From a virus, in IMG/VR virus record IMGVR_UViG_3300032223_000329, positions 1 through 35,159 of that record: a stretch of DNA of 35,159 nt; one strand, written 5' to 3'. Below are positions 19,985 through 29,809 of the stretch, piece by piece. The notes beneath the pieces were generated by a model. The model was not told the DNA's origin and did no database searches. It saw only the letters and a program-made list of their open reading frames with translations. Made by a program: the position numbers and the translations under genes. The stretch's first letter is position 1, and every line of letters starts with the position of its first letter.

Positions 19985-22371
19985 TATTTTTGTTCCTTGC
20001 CATAATTTATAAATTCATTAATTCTATTCAAATCCCGGCGTTTTGTAACTTCTTCTTTACCCATTTTTAATAAATGAACGGCTGGGGCTGGAACACCTGA
20101 TAATGCGTAAGTAGTAGCAATATCAGCTACATAAGATTTAAGATTAGCCGCAGTATTTGAAGTATTTACTGATCCTTCCGGAACGGTATAAATATCTTTA
20201 GTTACGTCATTCAACGTGCGATAACGTGCGGCCGCTTCTTTGCCAAAAATTAAATCAAGCTTACCTGATTTGTCTAATTTTTTAATTAATGGATCAAGTT
20301 TTGCTACTGAAACAACTGGGTTTCCATTAATGTCAGGCCTTGTGCTTTTTGTAGCTTCATCTTTAATATGTTCTGCTACCACGCCGCGTAATTCATTAAT
20401 CATCTGTTGACCTTCAAGGCCGGCATTTTCCAAAGTTTTAAATATTTCCTCTACCCTAGAACGTGGGCCTTTAAGCATTGAATCTTCTACAAGATTTTCA
20501 ATGGCTACTTTACGTTCTGTTGTGCCTTTTTTAATTGCAGTAATGTCACGAATAGCTGGGTTTTCTTCAAATTCTTTCATATACCGGTTATTGAGGGCAC
20601 GGGCTTCTTGATATAAAGTGCCACCAGCATCTTTAGTAATAGCATCAATTTGGTTGCGAATTTTGCCACCATGAAATCCATTAGAAGTTCCATATTCAGT
20701 TTCGGCATTAATCAATGCACGAATATCTTCTAATTGGCGTAAATTAATTGAACCGGTAGCATTATTAGGATCATTAGATTTAATATCTTCTTCCACCATT
20801 TTAAGGATGGGGTTTTGATCATATTGCGTAGGACGTTTAGTTTTGATGTTTTCAATGTAATCAAGCACCGGTTTATATGGAACTTGTTGCAATGTTTCAC
20901 CGGCAGTATCAGCGGCGGTATAGGCATTTTGAACACCTTGATACCGTTCTTTTTGATATTTGGCTACTACATCATTTAATTGTTGGCCTAATTCAGCACG
21001 TTCAATGCCTGTTTCTTTTGCGCCAGTAGCTTGAATTTCTTTGTCAAAATTGCGAATAACTTTAGCGTTTTGATCGGCATAATGGGCGCGTAATGGTGCG
21101 CCAATTTCAGGTTCTTTAGCTTTTTCACGGGCGTAGTTAACATCAGCAAAATTTCTAGTAGCCTGGTCACGTGACAATTGAATTGGTTCTAATAAGCTTT
21201 CAGCGTTTACTTGGCGTAATTTAGCTTGTGGCAATTCTGCCGCGCCAACGCTACGTACATTAGGATTTTCTTCAGGCAATAGACTTGGAAGTTTTTCTTG
21301 AACCTTGCCTTTAATGTTTTGATATTGGGCTTGTATTTGTTCTTTAGCCATAGGTAAAGCTTCAGCACCAGCTTCATAAGTCTTTTTAGCACCACGTGCG
21401 GCGGCTGGGCCAGCGGCAATTAATGCGGCGTTCATAAACCAGGAAACGTCAGATTTAGGTAATCCAGTTTCCTTGGCTATGTAATCTGCGCCTTTGTCCA
21501 TGTTTTTGCCAACATAATCCATCATGCGATTAGCGGCTTCAGCGTTATAGGCTGGGTCATTAGTAATCCCAAAAGCTTTACCAATAGGGCGGTCAGCAAA
21601 CTGGGTAACTTTATCTAAAGCTTCAGTTGCTATTTTGGTATCACCTAACTTATCAATAAGCTTTGCAAACGGTTCACCTACAAATTTGGCGGCCGCTGGA
21701 ATTGCGCCATAAACAACGTCACCCAATGCGGCGGCTTGTTTAGGCAATGTTTTTGTATAGTAATCAGGATTTGTTAAATCATTCTGTAAACCCTGAAATT
21801 GACGATTTATAGATTGGGTAACAGTTGGCTGATAAATGCCCTGGCGGCCTGTATATTTAGCCCCAGGTACATCAATACCTTCGTCATTAGTAAAATCTTG
21901 GTCAGGAGTTGCCCAAGGCGCAGAAGGATTAATTTCTACATGAACTGGGTCTTTTTTACCATATGGACGATGTAAGCCATAAGTAGATAAAAATGTATCA
22001 GGAACATGGGGAAGAATATCAATTCCCATTCCTTTTTCATGGGTGCTATAACCTGGCGGCGCGACAAGATTAGGGTTTGTACCACGTTGAGCAAACAATT
22101 GTGCTTGTTTAGGGGTTTCCCTAAATCCGCTAGTAATTGGGAATGGTTCGCCTTTTGGGTTTAATTCTTTATTAGCTAACCAATCACGGGCGGCAATATC
22201 AATACGTTGTTTTAAATCAGGGTTAAGGTTTTCCAAATCTACTTTTGGCATAGGAATAGCTTTGGCATTATCAAAAGATAATGGTGCCGGGCTAACAGTA
22301 ACAAACTTGTTCTTTAGGTATTTAAGCCCAGGAACAAGGTCTAATTCCTCGTCATAAGTAGTATCGGCCAT
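19984..22371 (-). CDS. Ejection (internal virion) protein with M15 peptidase domain
   Basis: A 795-residue protein in the P22 gp16 position. Residues 75-150 form a D-Ala-D-Ala carboxypeptidase/VanY (M15) domain: PITSGFRETPKQAQLF, then STHEKGMGIDIL giving zinc ligands His111 and Asp118, and DPVHVEINP giving His144 with catalytic Glu146. It probably opens cell-wall cross-links at DNA entry. The remaining ~640 residues are long Ala/Glu/Lys helices typical of ejection proteins, with a hydrophobic patch AALIAAGPAAAR around residue 313. The C-terminal INEFINYGKEQK is polar. Confidence 0.82.
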   Translation of the reverse strand: MADTTYDEELDLVPGLKYLKNKFVTVSPAPLSFDNAKAIPMPKVDLENLNPDLKQRIDIAARDWLANKELNPKGEPFPITSGFRETPKQAQLFAQRGTNPNLVAPPGYSTHEKGMGIDILPHVPDTFLSTYGLHRPYGKKDPVHVEINPSAPWATPDQDFTNDEGIDVPGAKYTGRQGIYQPTVTQSINRQFQGLQNDLTNPDYYTKTLPKQAAALGDVVYGAIPAAAKFVGEPFAKLIDKLGDTKIATEALDKVTQFADRPIGKAFGITNDPAYNAEAANRMMDYVGKNMDKGADYIAKETGLPKSDVSWFMNAALIAAGPAAARGAKKTYEAGAEALPMAKEQIQAQYQNIKGKVQEKLPSLLPEENPNVRSVGAAELPQAKLRQVNAESLLEPIQLSRDQATRNFADVNYAREKAKEPEIGAPLRAHYADQNAKVIRNFDKEIQATGAKETGIERAELGQQLNDVVAKYQKERYQGVQNAYTAADTAGETLQQVPYKPVLDYIENIKTKRPTQYDQNPILKMVEEDIKSNDPNNATGSINLRQLEDIRALINAETEYGTSNGFHGGKIRNQIDAITKDAGGTLYQEARALNNRYMKEFEENPAIRDITAIKKGTTERKVAIENLVEDSMLKGPRSRVEEIFKTLENAGLEGQQMINELRGVVAEHIKDEATKSTRPDINGNPVVSVAKLDPLIKKLDKSGKLDLIFGKEAAARYRTLNDVTKDIYTVPEGSVNTSNTAANLKSYVADIATTYALSGVPAPAVHLLKMGKEEVTKRRDLNRINEFINYGKEQK

Positions 22372-23819
22372 TATTGATATAAACCTTTAGCTAAACGATG
22401 AATAATGACTGAATTCTTTTTGTATTTTTTGAAATCGGATTCACTCATATTGCCAGTAATTTGATCAATTTTTGCTTGCTTTTCATTTTCAGGCATTTTT
22501 GATTGAGCAATATTATCAATTTGGAAAATACGTGAATCATAATGATCAGCCCAAGCATTTTGAAATTTTTGCGCTTGGATTTTTCCATTAATATCGCCGC
22601 GTTTTTCAACAAATTTATTAAGCCCAGCCGTGTAAAGTTCAGCGGCAGTTGATTCAGCTTTAACTTGTTGCATTACGCCAGCAAGAGCATCCGGTGCAAT
22701 CTTTTCGCTACCGGATAATTTAGCATTAAGTTCACGGGAAGAATCAGTTTTATCCAATCCCATAACTGCGGCATTTCTAGCTTGAACTTGGGAAAGATTT
22801 TTAACCAACGCATCCAAGTCAGCATTAGGAAATATCCATTTACCGCCTTGTTGAATCATCTGATAAGCTTTAGAACCGCTGGCTGAACCCATGTAATCTT
22901 CAACTTTACGTACGGCTTGTTGCAAATCTTTTTGTGCGACCAAGGTTGTATTGGCATTTAATACTTTTTTATCGCCTTCAGAATAAGCGGCTTCTTGGTA
23001 TTTATCTAAATTTCTAATACCAGCGGAATTTGGCGTAAAGCTTAAACTTTCATCTTCTTGAATCAATTTAGGCATTTTAGATTCAACTTTTGGTGCCATT
23101 GCGCCAGTAGGTTGAGAAACAACGCCACCAGGACCAGCAAAGTTAGTAGGCTCAATACTTGGTGTTGATCCAGCAACAGAAGGTCTTGTAACAACTGGAC
23201 GGTCAGCACCAGCAATATTTTGAATAGAAGCTTTAGGTGCAAATTGCTGATATTGGTCTGCTGGGGATAGCAATTGATTGGCAGTCTGTAATGCAATTTT
23301 AGGCAAACTAGCACCATCGTTAGCCATACTTAAATTGCCAATAGCCGCATCAGCATAACGATGAATATTTTTGCTATTAGGAAATTGGTCTTTTAGATTG
23401 TTTAATGCTTTTGCATAAGTATTTTTATCTTGCACCCCAGCATAGCCTAATGCTGAATAAACAGAACCTACAACACTACGTTCTTTTTGGTCAAAATTCA
23501 GTTTTGCATCACGGGCTTCAGTATTATTTTTGTGCAACGCATTAAGTTTTCCAGCATATTCTGCGCCAGTTAAAGGCATGATTACTGGAATTACTGAATT
23601 TACTTTGTCAATATCAATATCGCCATCAGGCGTTGACCAATTTTTAGGGTCTTTCATAAACCCTTGATAAACTTCGCGTTCTATGCCGACTTGTTTAGCT
23701 TTAGCGGCTTCTACTTGTGCAATATCAGCTTGTGCTGAATAAGCTTGCAGTTTAAGCAAATCGCCTAAACTTGTGCCCGTATTTTTTGGCATTAAATCTG
23801 CGGTAAATTGTGCGGCCAT
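22371..23819 (-). CDS. Ejection protein (P22 gp20-like position)
   Basis: A 482-residue, Ala/Gln/Lys-rich, mostly helical protein starting MAAQFTADLMPKNTGTSLGD. It has no catalytic motif that I can see; a Pro/Ser/Val-rich middle (about 200-255) links two helical parts. It lies between the gp7-like and M15 genes, as gp20 does in P22, so it should be packaged and injected with the DNA. Assignment is by position and composition. It overlaps the next gene as TAATG. Confidence 0.68.
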   Translation of the reverse strand: MAAQFTADLMPKNTGTSLGDLLKLQAYSAQADIAQVEAAKAKQVGIEREVYQGFMKDPKNWSTPDGDIDIDKVNSVIPVIMPLTGAEYAGKLNALHKNNTEARDAKLNFDQKERSVVGSVYSALGYAGVQDKNTYAKALNNLKDQFPNSKNIHRYADAAIGNLSMANDGASLPKIALQTANQLLSPADQYQQFAPKASIQNIAGADRPVVTRPSVAGSTPSIEPTNFAGPGGVVSQPTGAMAPKVESKMPKLIQEDESLSFTPNSAGIRNLDKYQEAAYSEGDKKVLNANTTLVAQKDLQQAVRKVEDYMGSASGSKAYQMIQQGGKWIFPNADLDALVKNLSQVQARNAAVMGLDKTDSSRELNAKLSGSEKIAPDALAGVMQQVKAESTAAELYTAGLNKFVEKRGDINGKIQAQKFQNAWADHYDSRIFQIDNIAQSKMPENEKQAKIDQITGNMSESDFKKYKKNSVIIHRLAKGLYQ

Positions 23820-23821
23820 AA

Positions 23822-24487
23822 TTAACCCATTTTCTTTAAACCATACAACATGGCATAGTTACTAATATTGTTTAAACCGCCAGCATAAGCGTTTGCGGCA
23901 CCCATTGTTCCAGCGGCTTGGGCATTACCAATACTGGAATAAAGGTTAGAAGCATTAGCTGAAGCACCAGTAGCGGCATTAGAAGTAGTTGTGTTAGCGT
24001 TTTGACCAAATCCAATACTAGCACCTAAATTGCTTGCTACGTTTGAACGATTGACTTGATATTGATTAAAAGCATCGGTCAAAGCGTTGCCAGCATATCC
24101 TTGGGCAAACTGTAATCCACCTTGAATAGCATTGCCACTAACCGCGCCCCCACCAGCATTTAATCCAGCATTAAATTGTCCTAAACCTTGTTTTAATCCA
24201 AATTCATAATTAGGCATTAAACGGGTTAAATCATTCATAGATGGCTGGGCAGTAAAATAACCGTTATCTATGTAATTTCCATATTGCAATGCACCTTTTT
24301 CACCTAATGTACGGTAAGGTGCATTTTGGTCATTAATGGTGTTAAACATTTTTTCGTTGTATTGCAAGCCACGATTTGCGGCATCGGCATATTGACCGGC
24401 GGCTCTACCAGCGGCATCTGCTTGCATACTTGAACCTATTATTCCCAAAACGGCTGATCCCCCAATTGCGGCGGCTACCCATGACAT
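23822..24487 (-). CDS. Ejection / internal virion protein (P22 gp7-like position)
   Basis: A 221-residue protein: MSWVAAAIGGSAVLGIIGSS is a hydrophobic Ala/Gly start, then charged and Tyr-containing text (AANRGLQYNEKMFNTINDQN, APYRTLGEKGALQYGNYI) that I recognise from podophage internal virion or DNA transfer proteins, and an Asn/Ala/Gly-rich C-terminal third. It is likely part of the injected set that forms a trans-envelope channel. It is first of the three ejection genes. Confidence 0.72.
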   Translation of the reverse strand: MSWVAAAIGGSAVLGIIGSSMQADAAGRAAGQYADAANRGLQYNEKMFNTINDQNAPYRTLGEKGALQYGNYIDNGYFTAQPSMNDLTRLMPNYEFGLKQGLGQFNAGLNAGGGAVSGNAIQGGLQFAQGYAGNALTDAFNQYQVNRSNVASNLGASIGFGQNANTTTSNAATGASANASNLYSSIGNAQAAGTMGAANAYAGGLNNISNYAMLYGLKKMG

Positions 24488-24490
24488 AAT

Positions 24491-24964
24491 TTACCCTTCC
24501 AATGCCATTTTTTGGCACTCAATAACGATTGATTTCAATTTGTTGCTTGAATCAAATAAAGCAGTTTCATCCGGTTCTATTAATTCTGCTTCAATTTCAT
24601 CTAAATTGGTTTTATCCGTCCTGTGAACAGTTGTTCCAATTGAATCCATAGTAGCTAAAGTAACCCTTTTAGTCCCTCTTTTGCACTCAATTATATCGCC
24701 AGCAGATAGCTTTTTCATACCCTTTTCTGTCCAAGCAATAATTTCACCTTTAGCGCAAATAAATAAGTGATCCTTCTTATGAACCTTGCCAATAATTAAT
24801 GTTCCAGCTTTTCTAAACACCCGGCGGCTATACATTCCATCAGCAAAAAAATGGTCAGTAACCATATTTTCAGCTTGTGGCAATTTAGAAACTTCTTGTT
24901 GAAGTTTATCAATTTGTTCCTTGTTAGGAACTTTTGCCGATAAATGTTCAATAATTTGGTTCAT
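24491..24964 (-). CDS. Cupin-like phage protein
   Basis: A 157-residue protein with a cupin-type beta barrel: YSRRVFRKAGTLIIGKVHKK, DHLFICAKGEIIAWTEKG and LSAGDIIECKRGTKRVTLAT. A tail follows with TVHRTDKTNLDEIEAELIEP. The HKKDHLFI and GTKR segments replace the usual cupin metal ligands, so binding is uncertain. Such proteins occur among structural genes of related phages, but their role is not known to me. The start overlaps the upstream stop by four bases. Confidence 0.7.
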   Translation of the reverse strand: MNQIIEHLSAKVPNKEQIDKLQQEVSKLPQAENMVTDHFFADGMYSRRVFRKAGTLIIGKVHKKDHLFICAKGEIIAWTEKGMKKLSAGDIIECKRGTKRVTLATMDSIGTTVHRTDKTNLDEIEAELIEPDETALFDSSNKLKSIVIECQKMALEG

Positions 24965-25215
24965 GGGTTGTAATAAGGCACTTTAAATGGTTGACCGTTA
25001 ACAGTAATGTTAATAAATCCTACTGGATTAGCTGGCAATGTAGCCGCGCCCTTGGTGGCAGTTGTAGCTGAAGTAAAGTTGAGTATTCCAAGAAAAAACT
25101 GTTGCCACGCCCTAGTTGGACGTTTAGTTTGACCATCTAAAAATTCAGATTGTGGATAAGGGTTATTTTGGCTATTAGTCCAAATACCGCCTTGACCGCC
25201 TGGTGCTTGTGCCAT
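24961..25215 (-). CDS. Hypothetical small virion-region protein
   Basis: An 84-residue protein: MAQAPGGQGGIWTNSQNNPY, then RPTRAWQQFFLGILNF, and a C-terminal VGFINITVNGQPFKVPYYNP that looks like a beta strand pair. Not recognised with confidence. It takes the position that P22 gives to gp26/gp14 between gp10 and gp7, but it is far too short for gp26 (233 residues). It could be a tail-tip or assembly factor (inference). Confidence 0.6.
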   Translation of the reverse strand: MAQAPGGQGGIWTNSQNNPYPQSEFLDGQTKRPTRAWQQFFLGILNFTSATTATKGAATLPANPVGFINITVNGQPFKVPYYNP

Positions 25216-27410
25216 TAGTTTTCTCCAGCTTCAGCTTTAAGATTTGCGGCCACAATAACGGCCTTAATTGGATCAGTTACCACTACTTCAAATATACGGT
25301 CACGGGCCTGGCCTAATCTACGCCAAATAGCACGGTTTTTATATGCCCCTTGTACGCCTATGCTTGTCCAATGTTCGTTAGACCACGTAGAACCACCATC
25401 ATTAGACCAACGCAACATAGCCTGTGGGTTAGCCCCAAGTGTTGATAAATTGGCTTGGCCAGCTATTGCAAAGCCAGCAACGCCTACGCCGGCAACACCA
25501 TTGGTTGGGCTAGTTGAACCAGTTATGTTTCCTTCTAAACCAACGCCAGGTTGGAAAAGAATTTGCAATTCTGAAAAGTATTGACGTTGAAAGTCTGTAA
25601 CTAAATGGGGTGCCCGGCGAACACGGCGAATTTCTTGGCCGCTATCAGTATAGGTATTGGGATCAAGCATATAAATTTGCCCATTTTCCCAATCGCCTAC
25701 CAAATTCATATTTTGAAAATGACTATGGCAATTTCCACGATGGCGATGGAATACGTTTTGGTTATCTACCCAAAGCCATTTATGCCACATACCGCTGGCA
25801 ATGTCATAAGCCCAAGTTAAATCAAGCCCTGGGAAACTAATTACATAAACTTCATGGCCTTCAATAAGATAAGTCCAAGCCCTAGCATCGCTAATATCAG
25901 CACCTTCAATGCTATTTTCTACGGCATGAGTGCTAATTCTTGTAGGAATATAGCCATTCATCATCATTACTTGGCCATCACCACGGTTATTTTTACTTAA
26001 ATAAGCAAAAGAATTACCTACACGGGCTACTGAAAACTTCGCCGCAATTCCATGCTGGGTGGATGTTCCAGGAATACGTTGGAAGGCAAACGGGAAAAGG
26101 CCGCTATCTACCCATACTTCGCTTGAAACTTCACCTAATAAATAAACTTCACGGTGATCAACAATCATTGATACCAAGTTATCCGGTGCGCCATCTTTAG
26201 AACTAAACCCTAGTTGTGAAGAAATAGGGGAAAGAATATTAGAACTACCCCATTGCTGGGTATTTGGACGGTTATAAACAAAATAGTTATCAACAACATC
26301 AACAACATCCGCGCCACTAAAAGCACCATCGGTAGTTGGCAAAACACTAAAGTTAAGCGCATACAACGTTGTTGATGCAACAGTTTGTGATGGTGTAATA
26401 ACATAAGTTCCGGTGTTGCCTGTACCAGTACCAAAAGTTAATGTAAGGGTTAACCCTGTACCATTACCGCTAGTTGTGGTTGCCGCTGGGGTTCCAGGCA
26501 CTACTGTATAAACACCATAATTAACTACTGTTAACCCAGTAACCGCACCGCTACCACCAATGCTTGCTACTGTGTAAGTTGTTTGTTGACTGTATATACC
26601 ACCAGTAACCGTAATAGTGTCACCAATTGCATAACCAGTACCAGCCGCAGTAATACTAAAACTAATAGCGGCAGAACCACCTAAAGCCGTAATAATGGTT
26701 CCAGGAGTAACTCCAGTACCTTGAATAGTTTGGCCTGGATAAAGGGTTCCGCTTGAAACTGCGGTAACAGTCAAAACGGTTCCTGAAATAGAACCAGTAA
26801 TAGTTGCGCCGGTTGCTGAAGAATTGTATTGTTGGGATAATTGTGATTGGCTTATATTGATTGCATAAGTTCCCACTCCACCGGTTCCGGTGCCCAATCC
26901 AGTAATAACTGTTTCGGGTGTAACCCCAGCACCAAATAATTGTTGGCCAACTGATACGGTACCGGATTTCATCAACGTTACCGTTAAAGTTGTTCCGCTT
27001 ACTGAACCAGTAAATTGTGCTGAAGATGGGTTAGAAATACGCCATGTATAACGATAAGAACCGTCAACAATATAAATATTTTGACTATTATCAGTAATTC
27101 CAACAATGCCGGTGCTAGTATTTATTGAACCAATTCGTGTTGGCGTTAATGTTGAACTTAACGCATAAACATCGCTACCGCAAACAACAATTAAATATTG
27201 TCCACCTGAAACTTGGCGCATACCGCGTACTTCAGCATAATTTAATGTTACTTTGGTAACTAATCCTGGAGTTGGATAAAGCGCAATTACGCCATATTGA
27301 CCAGGTTGTTTTAATGGATCAATTTCAGGGCGAAAATTGATACATTCTTGATCGTCCTGATAAATGGAAGGTGCTTCATATGAAGGGCCAACAAAGCCAA
27401 AATCAGGCAT
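25215..27410 (-). CDS. Tail accessory / DNA stabilization protein, P22 gp10-like, with inserted domains
   Basis: A 731-residue protein. Residues 1-130 (PSYEAPSIYQDDQECINFRP, then GLVTKVTL and VRGMRQVSGGQYLIVVCGSD) and about 355-731 (VEVDxxxSG-like text, FQRIPGTSTQHGIAAKFSVA, RRAPHLVTDF) fit the gp10 family, which closes the tail channel. Residues ~131-352 are an extra block of Gly/Thr/Ser-rich beta repeats absent from P22 gp10 (472 residues). They include two copies of a ~70-residue unit, the second split by another module. Removing the block leaves about 510 residues. Confidence 0.78.
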   Translation of the reverse strand: MPDFGFVGPSYEAPSIYQDDQECINFRPEIDPLKQPGQYGVIALYPTPGLVTKVTLNYAEVRGMRQVSGGQYLIVVCGSDVYALSSTLTPTRIGSINTSTGIVGITDNSQNIYIVDGSYRYTWRISNPSSAQFTGSVSGTTLTVTLMKSGTVSVGQQLFGAGVTPETVITGLGTGTGGVGTYAINISQSQLSQQYNSSATGATITGSISGTVLTVTAVSSGTLYPGQTIQGTGVTPGTIITALGGSAAISFSITAAGTGYAIGDTITVTGGIYSQQTTYTVASIGGSGAVTGLTVVNYGVYTVVPGTPAATTTSGNGTGLTLTLTFGTGTGNTGTYVITPSQTVASTTLYALNFSVLPTTDGAFSGADVVDVVDNYFVYNRPNTQQWGSSNILSPISSQLGFSSKDGAPDNLVSMIVDHREVYLLGEVSSEVWVDSGLFPFAFQRIPGTSTQHGIAAKFSVARVGNSFAYLSKNNRGDGQVMMMNGYIPTRISTHAVENSIEGADISDARAWTYLIEGHEVYVISFPGLDLTWAYDIASGMWHKWLWVDNQNVFHRHRGNCHSHFQNMNLVGDWENGQIYMLDPNTYTDSGQEIRRVRRAPHLVTDFQRQYFSELQILFQPGVGLEGNITGSTSPTNGVAGVGVAGFAIAGQANLSTLGANPQAMLRWSNDGGSTWSNEHWTSIGVQGAYKNRAIWRRLGQARDRIFEVVVTDPIKAVIVAANLKAEAGEN

Positions 27411-27418
27411 TTTGTACC

Positions 27419-28156
27419 TTAATCAAAAAATACAACAGTTGTTAACGCTGAATTGAAATAAACTGCATCACCGCTTGTGTAAGTTCCTCTAACCGTATTA
27501 ATTTGGCATGATGTAGTAGTTGGTGCTACTCCGTTTGTTCCATCCCAGTTAAAGCTTACAAAAATACCACCTGAATTTGGATAAGTAGGGCCATATCCTG
27601 CGCTACCAGCCATTACATAGTTACCATCTGCTAAAGCAGTTGTAAAGTTAACAGTCCATTGTCCTGTACCACGTACACCTATTGAAGAAACGTTAAATGC
27701 TTTTAAAATTGTTCCGCTTGCATTAAATGAAACCCAAGCTTTTGCAATCCCAGTTCCGGTAGATGAAGTCCAATTTGTACCATTAGAAATAAGCACATTA
27801 CCGGAAGAACCAGGGGAAATAGAAGATATTGCACTTGTACCATTGCCAATCAAAACGGCATTTGCAGTTAAAGTTTTTACTCCGGTTCCACCTGAACTTA
27901 CTGCAACTCCAGTTGATGAAGTTAATGTGGTAAATGCGCCAGTATTTGGAGTTGCCGAACCTATTGGCCCAGGAGCACTTAAAGTATTGTTTACTAAACC
28001 AGTAAATCCTGTTCCTGAAACAGAACCATTACAAACTAAATTGGCTGGTGAAATAGAAGAAGCAACAAAAACACCGTTATAAACGGCATTATTAACATCA
28101 TTTAACCATGCGGCATAAATGACTGTTTGTTGATCAATAAAAGTGGTTGATGCCAT
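27419..28156 (-). CDS. Short fibre protein sharing its C-terminal domain with the long fibre
   Basis: A 245-residue protein from the ATG at 28156 (MASTTFIDQQTVIYAAWLND) with GGAG eight bases upstream; the frame is open further upstream without a good start. After ATPNTGAFTTLTSSTGVAVS, a Gly/Ser/Thr repeat zone leads to a C-terminal ~105 residues (AWVSFNASGTILKAFNVSSI, TGQWTVNFTTALADGNYV) that match the end of the 940-residue fibre. It is probably a second tail fibre or fibre tip. Confidence 0.75.
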   Translation of the reverse strand: MASTTFIDQQTVIYAAWLNDVNNAVYNGVFVASSISPANLVCNGSVSGTGFTGLVNNTLSAPGPIGSATPNTGAFTTLTSSTGVAVSSGGTGVKTLTANAVLIGNGTSAISSISPGSSGNVLISNGTNWTSSTGTGIAKAWVSFNASGTILKAFNVSSIGVRGTGQWTVNFTTALADGNYVMAGSAGYGPTYPNSGGIFVSFNWDGTNGVAPTTTSCQINTVRGTYTSGDAVYFNSALTTVVFFD

Positions 28157-28157
28157 A

Positions 28158-28484
28158 TTAATTGCTCCAAGGCAAAGGTAATTGAACAAAAGGCGGCTGA
28201 TTATCTGCGGTAATTTGAGCCGCAATTGTGGATTGCATTTGGCTAATTTGTTGGGGGCCTAAAGCTTCTGTAAGCCATCCCAATACTTGACTTTCGGTCA
28301 AATCAGCATAAGGCGTATAAGTAGCAGAATTACCAAGAACTAAAGCCTGTGCAACTTCAATGTTTGAACTATAAGTTCCATCTGTGCCTGAATAAGTAGC
28401 AAAAATAGTAAAAACAACGTCTTGTTCGCCTTGAAATTCAGGATAAGTATTTAAAGCAGAAATAGTCCAAGAATACGTAATCAT
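28158..28484 (-). CDS. Small tail-associated protein (DUF7936-like)
   Basis: A 108-residue protein starting [20 protein letters not shown] at an ATG that overlaps the upstream stop (ATGA). The pattern, a beta-rich N-terminal half with [19 protein letters not shown], then [15 protein letters not shown] and a final VQLPLPW, is one I recall for short conserved tail-region proteins, probably virion components. The same outline, much diverged, is seen in the gene at 29483-29809. Confidence 0.6.
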   Translation of the reverse strand: MITYSWTISALNTYPEFQGEQDVVFTIFATYSGTDGTYSSNIEVAQALVLGNSATYTPYADLTESQVLGWLTEALGPQQISQMQSTIAAQITADNQPPFVQLPLPWSN

Positions 28485-29473
28485 TGTGTAAAGCCCCCCG
28501 TAAGAATCCAACCAGCATCTTTAGCCCTACTCATTAATAAAGCATCTTGGTAACGGGAAACACGCATTGGAGCCATATTGGTAGATTTTAAAGTTGCTTT
28601 AGCTTGTGCGGCATAAGATGAAATCATGCTTAATATTGCTGGATTTGTTTTTCCATACATAGGCATTAATCGTTCTGCTAGGCACCAACGTAATGCGGCC
28701 GTATATCCTTGTGGCAACGTAGCATCGTCATAAAGTGACGTATAGTTTCTAAAAAGAGTTTCAGCAAACATATGGATTTCACCCTGGGAAGGGCTTGGCC
28801 ATAAAAATACGTTGCCTGAATCTTCATTTGCATTAAAATAAAGTCCTTTTGGCCAAGGTCCATTAAGGGTTTTTAAACCAATGGAATTGTAGTTTTCAAG
28901 GGCTAAAATGGCTACTGGATAGTCAATACCACCAGTTAATATTGGGCTTCCGCTACTTTGGCTAGTATTAATACGTACATAGCAAGAATTAATATTTAAT
29001 GGTTTGGCGTAATAAGCTTGAATTAGCTGGGAAGCTACCGAACTTGAATAAGTTGTATTTAGTAAATAAGTACCAACTTCGTTAACGTTACCGCCAGCAC
29101 CAGTTAAAGTGGCAATAATTTTGGTTCCATCAGTAATACCGGTTCCGCTTAAATACTGGTTTACCACTACTGCACCGCTACTAATAGCGGTAACAGTTAA
29201 AACATTGCCTGAAATAGAGCCGGTATATTGCGCCCCAATAAAGTTAGGAGTGGTATGGTTTGGCCCAATAGTGTATTGAACTTGCCCAGGGATAACGTTC
29301 CAAATAATTTCTTGGATGTTAAATACCATCATGTTTTCGTTAGACCATTGGTCAACGATTAAATTAAGCATTGCCAAAGCATCTTGGGCCGCATCTGCGC
29401 TTGGAACTTCACCAGCTTCCAATGCTCCAATATCTTTTAATGAGCCGCTAATAATATCGAATGGTGTTGGCAT
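28481..29473 (-). CDS. Tail accessory factor, P22 gp4-like, with an inserted domain
   Basis: A 330-residue head-to-tail adaptor. The N-terminus ([40 protein letters not shown]) is typical of the gp4-like family that binds below the portal. A ~70-residue Gly/Thr-rich unit (about 81-153, [18 protein letters not shown]...GTYLL) interrupts it. The rest ([55 protein letters not shown]) continues the family. The same unit is found in the gp10-like protein. P22 gp4 is only 166 residues, but related podophage versions are larger. Confidence 0.8.
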   Translation of the reverse strand: MPTPFDIISGSLKDIGALEAGEVPSADAAQDALAMLNLIVDQWSNENMMVFNIQEIIWNVIPGQVQYTIGPNHTTPNFIGAQYTGSISGNVLTVTAISSGAVVVNQYLSGTGITDGTKIIATLTGAGGNVNEVGTYLLNTTYSSSVASQLIQAYYAKPLNINSCYVRINTSQSSGSPILTGGIDYPVAILALENYNSIGLKTLNGPWPKGLYFNANEDSGNVFLWPSPSQGEIHMFAETLFRNYTSLYDDATLPQGYTAALRWCLAERLMPMYGKTNPAILSMISSYAAQAKATLKSTNMAPMRVSRYQDALLMSRAKDAGWILTGGFTQ

Positions 29474-29482
29474 TGCTATTCC

Positions 29483-29809
29483 TTATTCAATAGTAAAAGT
29501 GCCGGCCAGCCAAGGAAAATCCACTTTAGATACTTTTAAAGTGTCGGCTAACTTTAGCTTTATTAATTGATCTTCTAAATTAGATTTTATTGGATTTACA
29601 CCATCAATAGTAGTGTCTTTTTCAATCCATTGAATTATGTCAGATTCCACAATTTGATCTAATGGTTTGTTTGCGGTTCCGTCTGCAAAAGAATGATTGC
29701 CTTCGCTTTCAACTGTATTTTGACCATCATTTGCGGTAATTAAATAACGAACTGATACAAGCAAATTTTCACTAGCAAACAATTCTAATGGTTTCCATAT
29801 AATGATCAT
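29483..29809 (-). CDS. Small tail-associated protein
   Basis: A 108-residue protein: MIIIWKPLELFASENLLVSV, then NDGQNTVESEGNHSFADG, VESDIIQWIEKDTT and a final DFPWLAGTFTIE. The layout resembles the 28158-28484 protein (beta-rich start with DG, a WI helix, a PW end), and it could be a diverged paralogue. It overlaps the upstream gene by four bases (ATGA). Probably a virion or assembly protein, by position. Confidence 0.55.
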   Translation of the reverse strand: MIIIWKPLELFASENLLVSVRYLITANDGQNTVESEGNHSFADGTANKPLDQIVESDIIQWIEKDTTIDGVNPIKSNLEDQLIKLKLADTLKVSKVDFPWLAGTFTIE

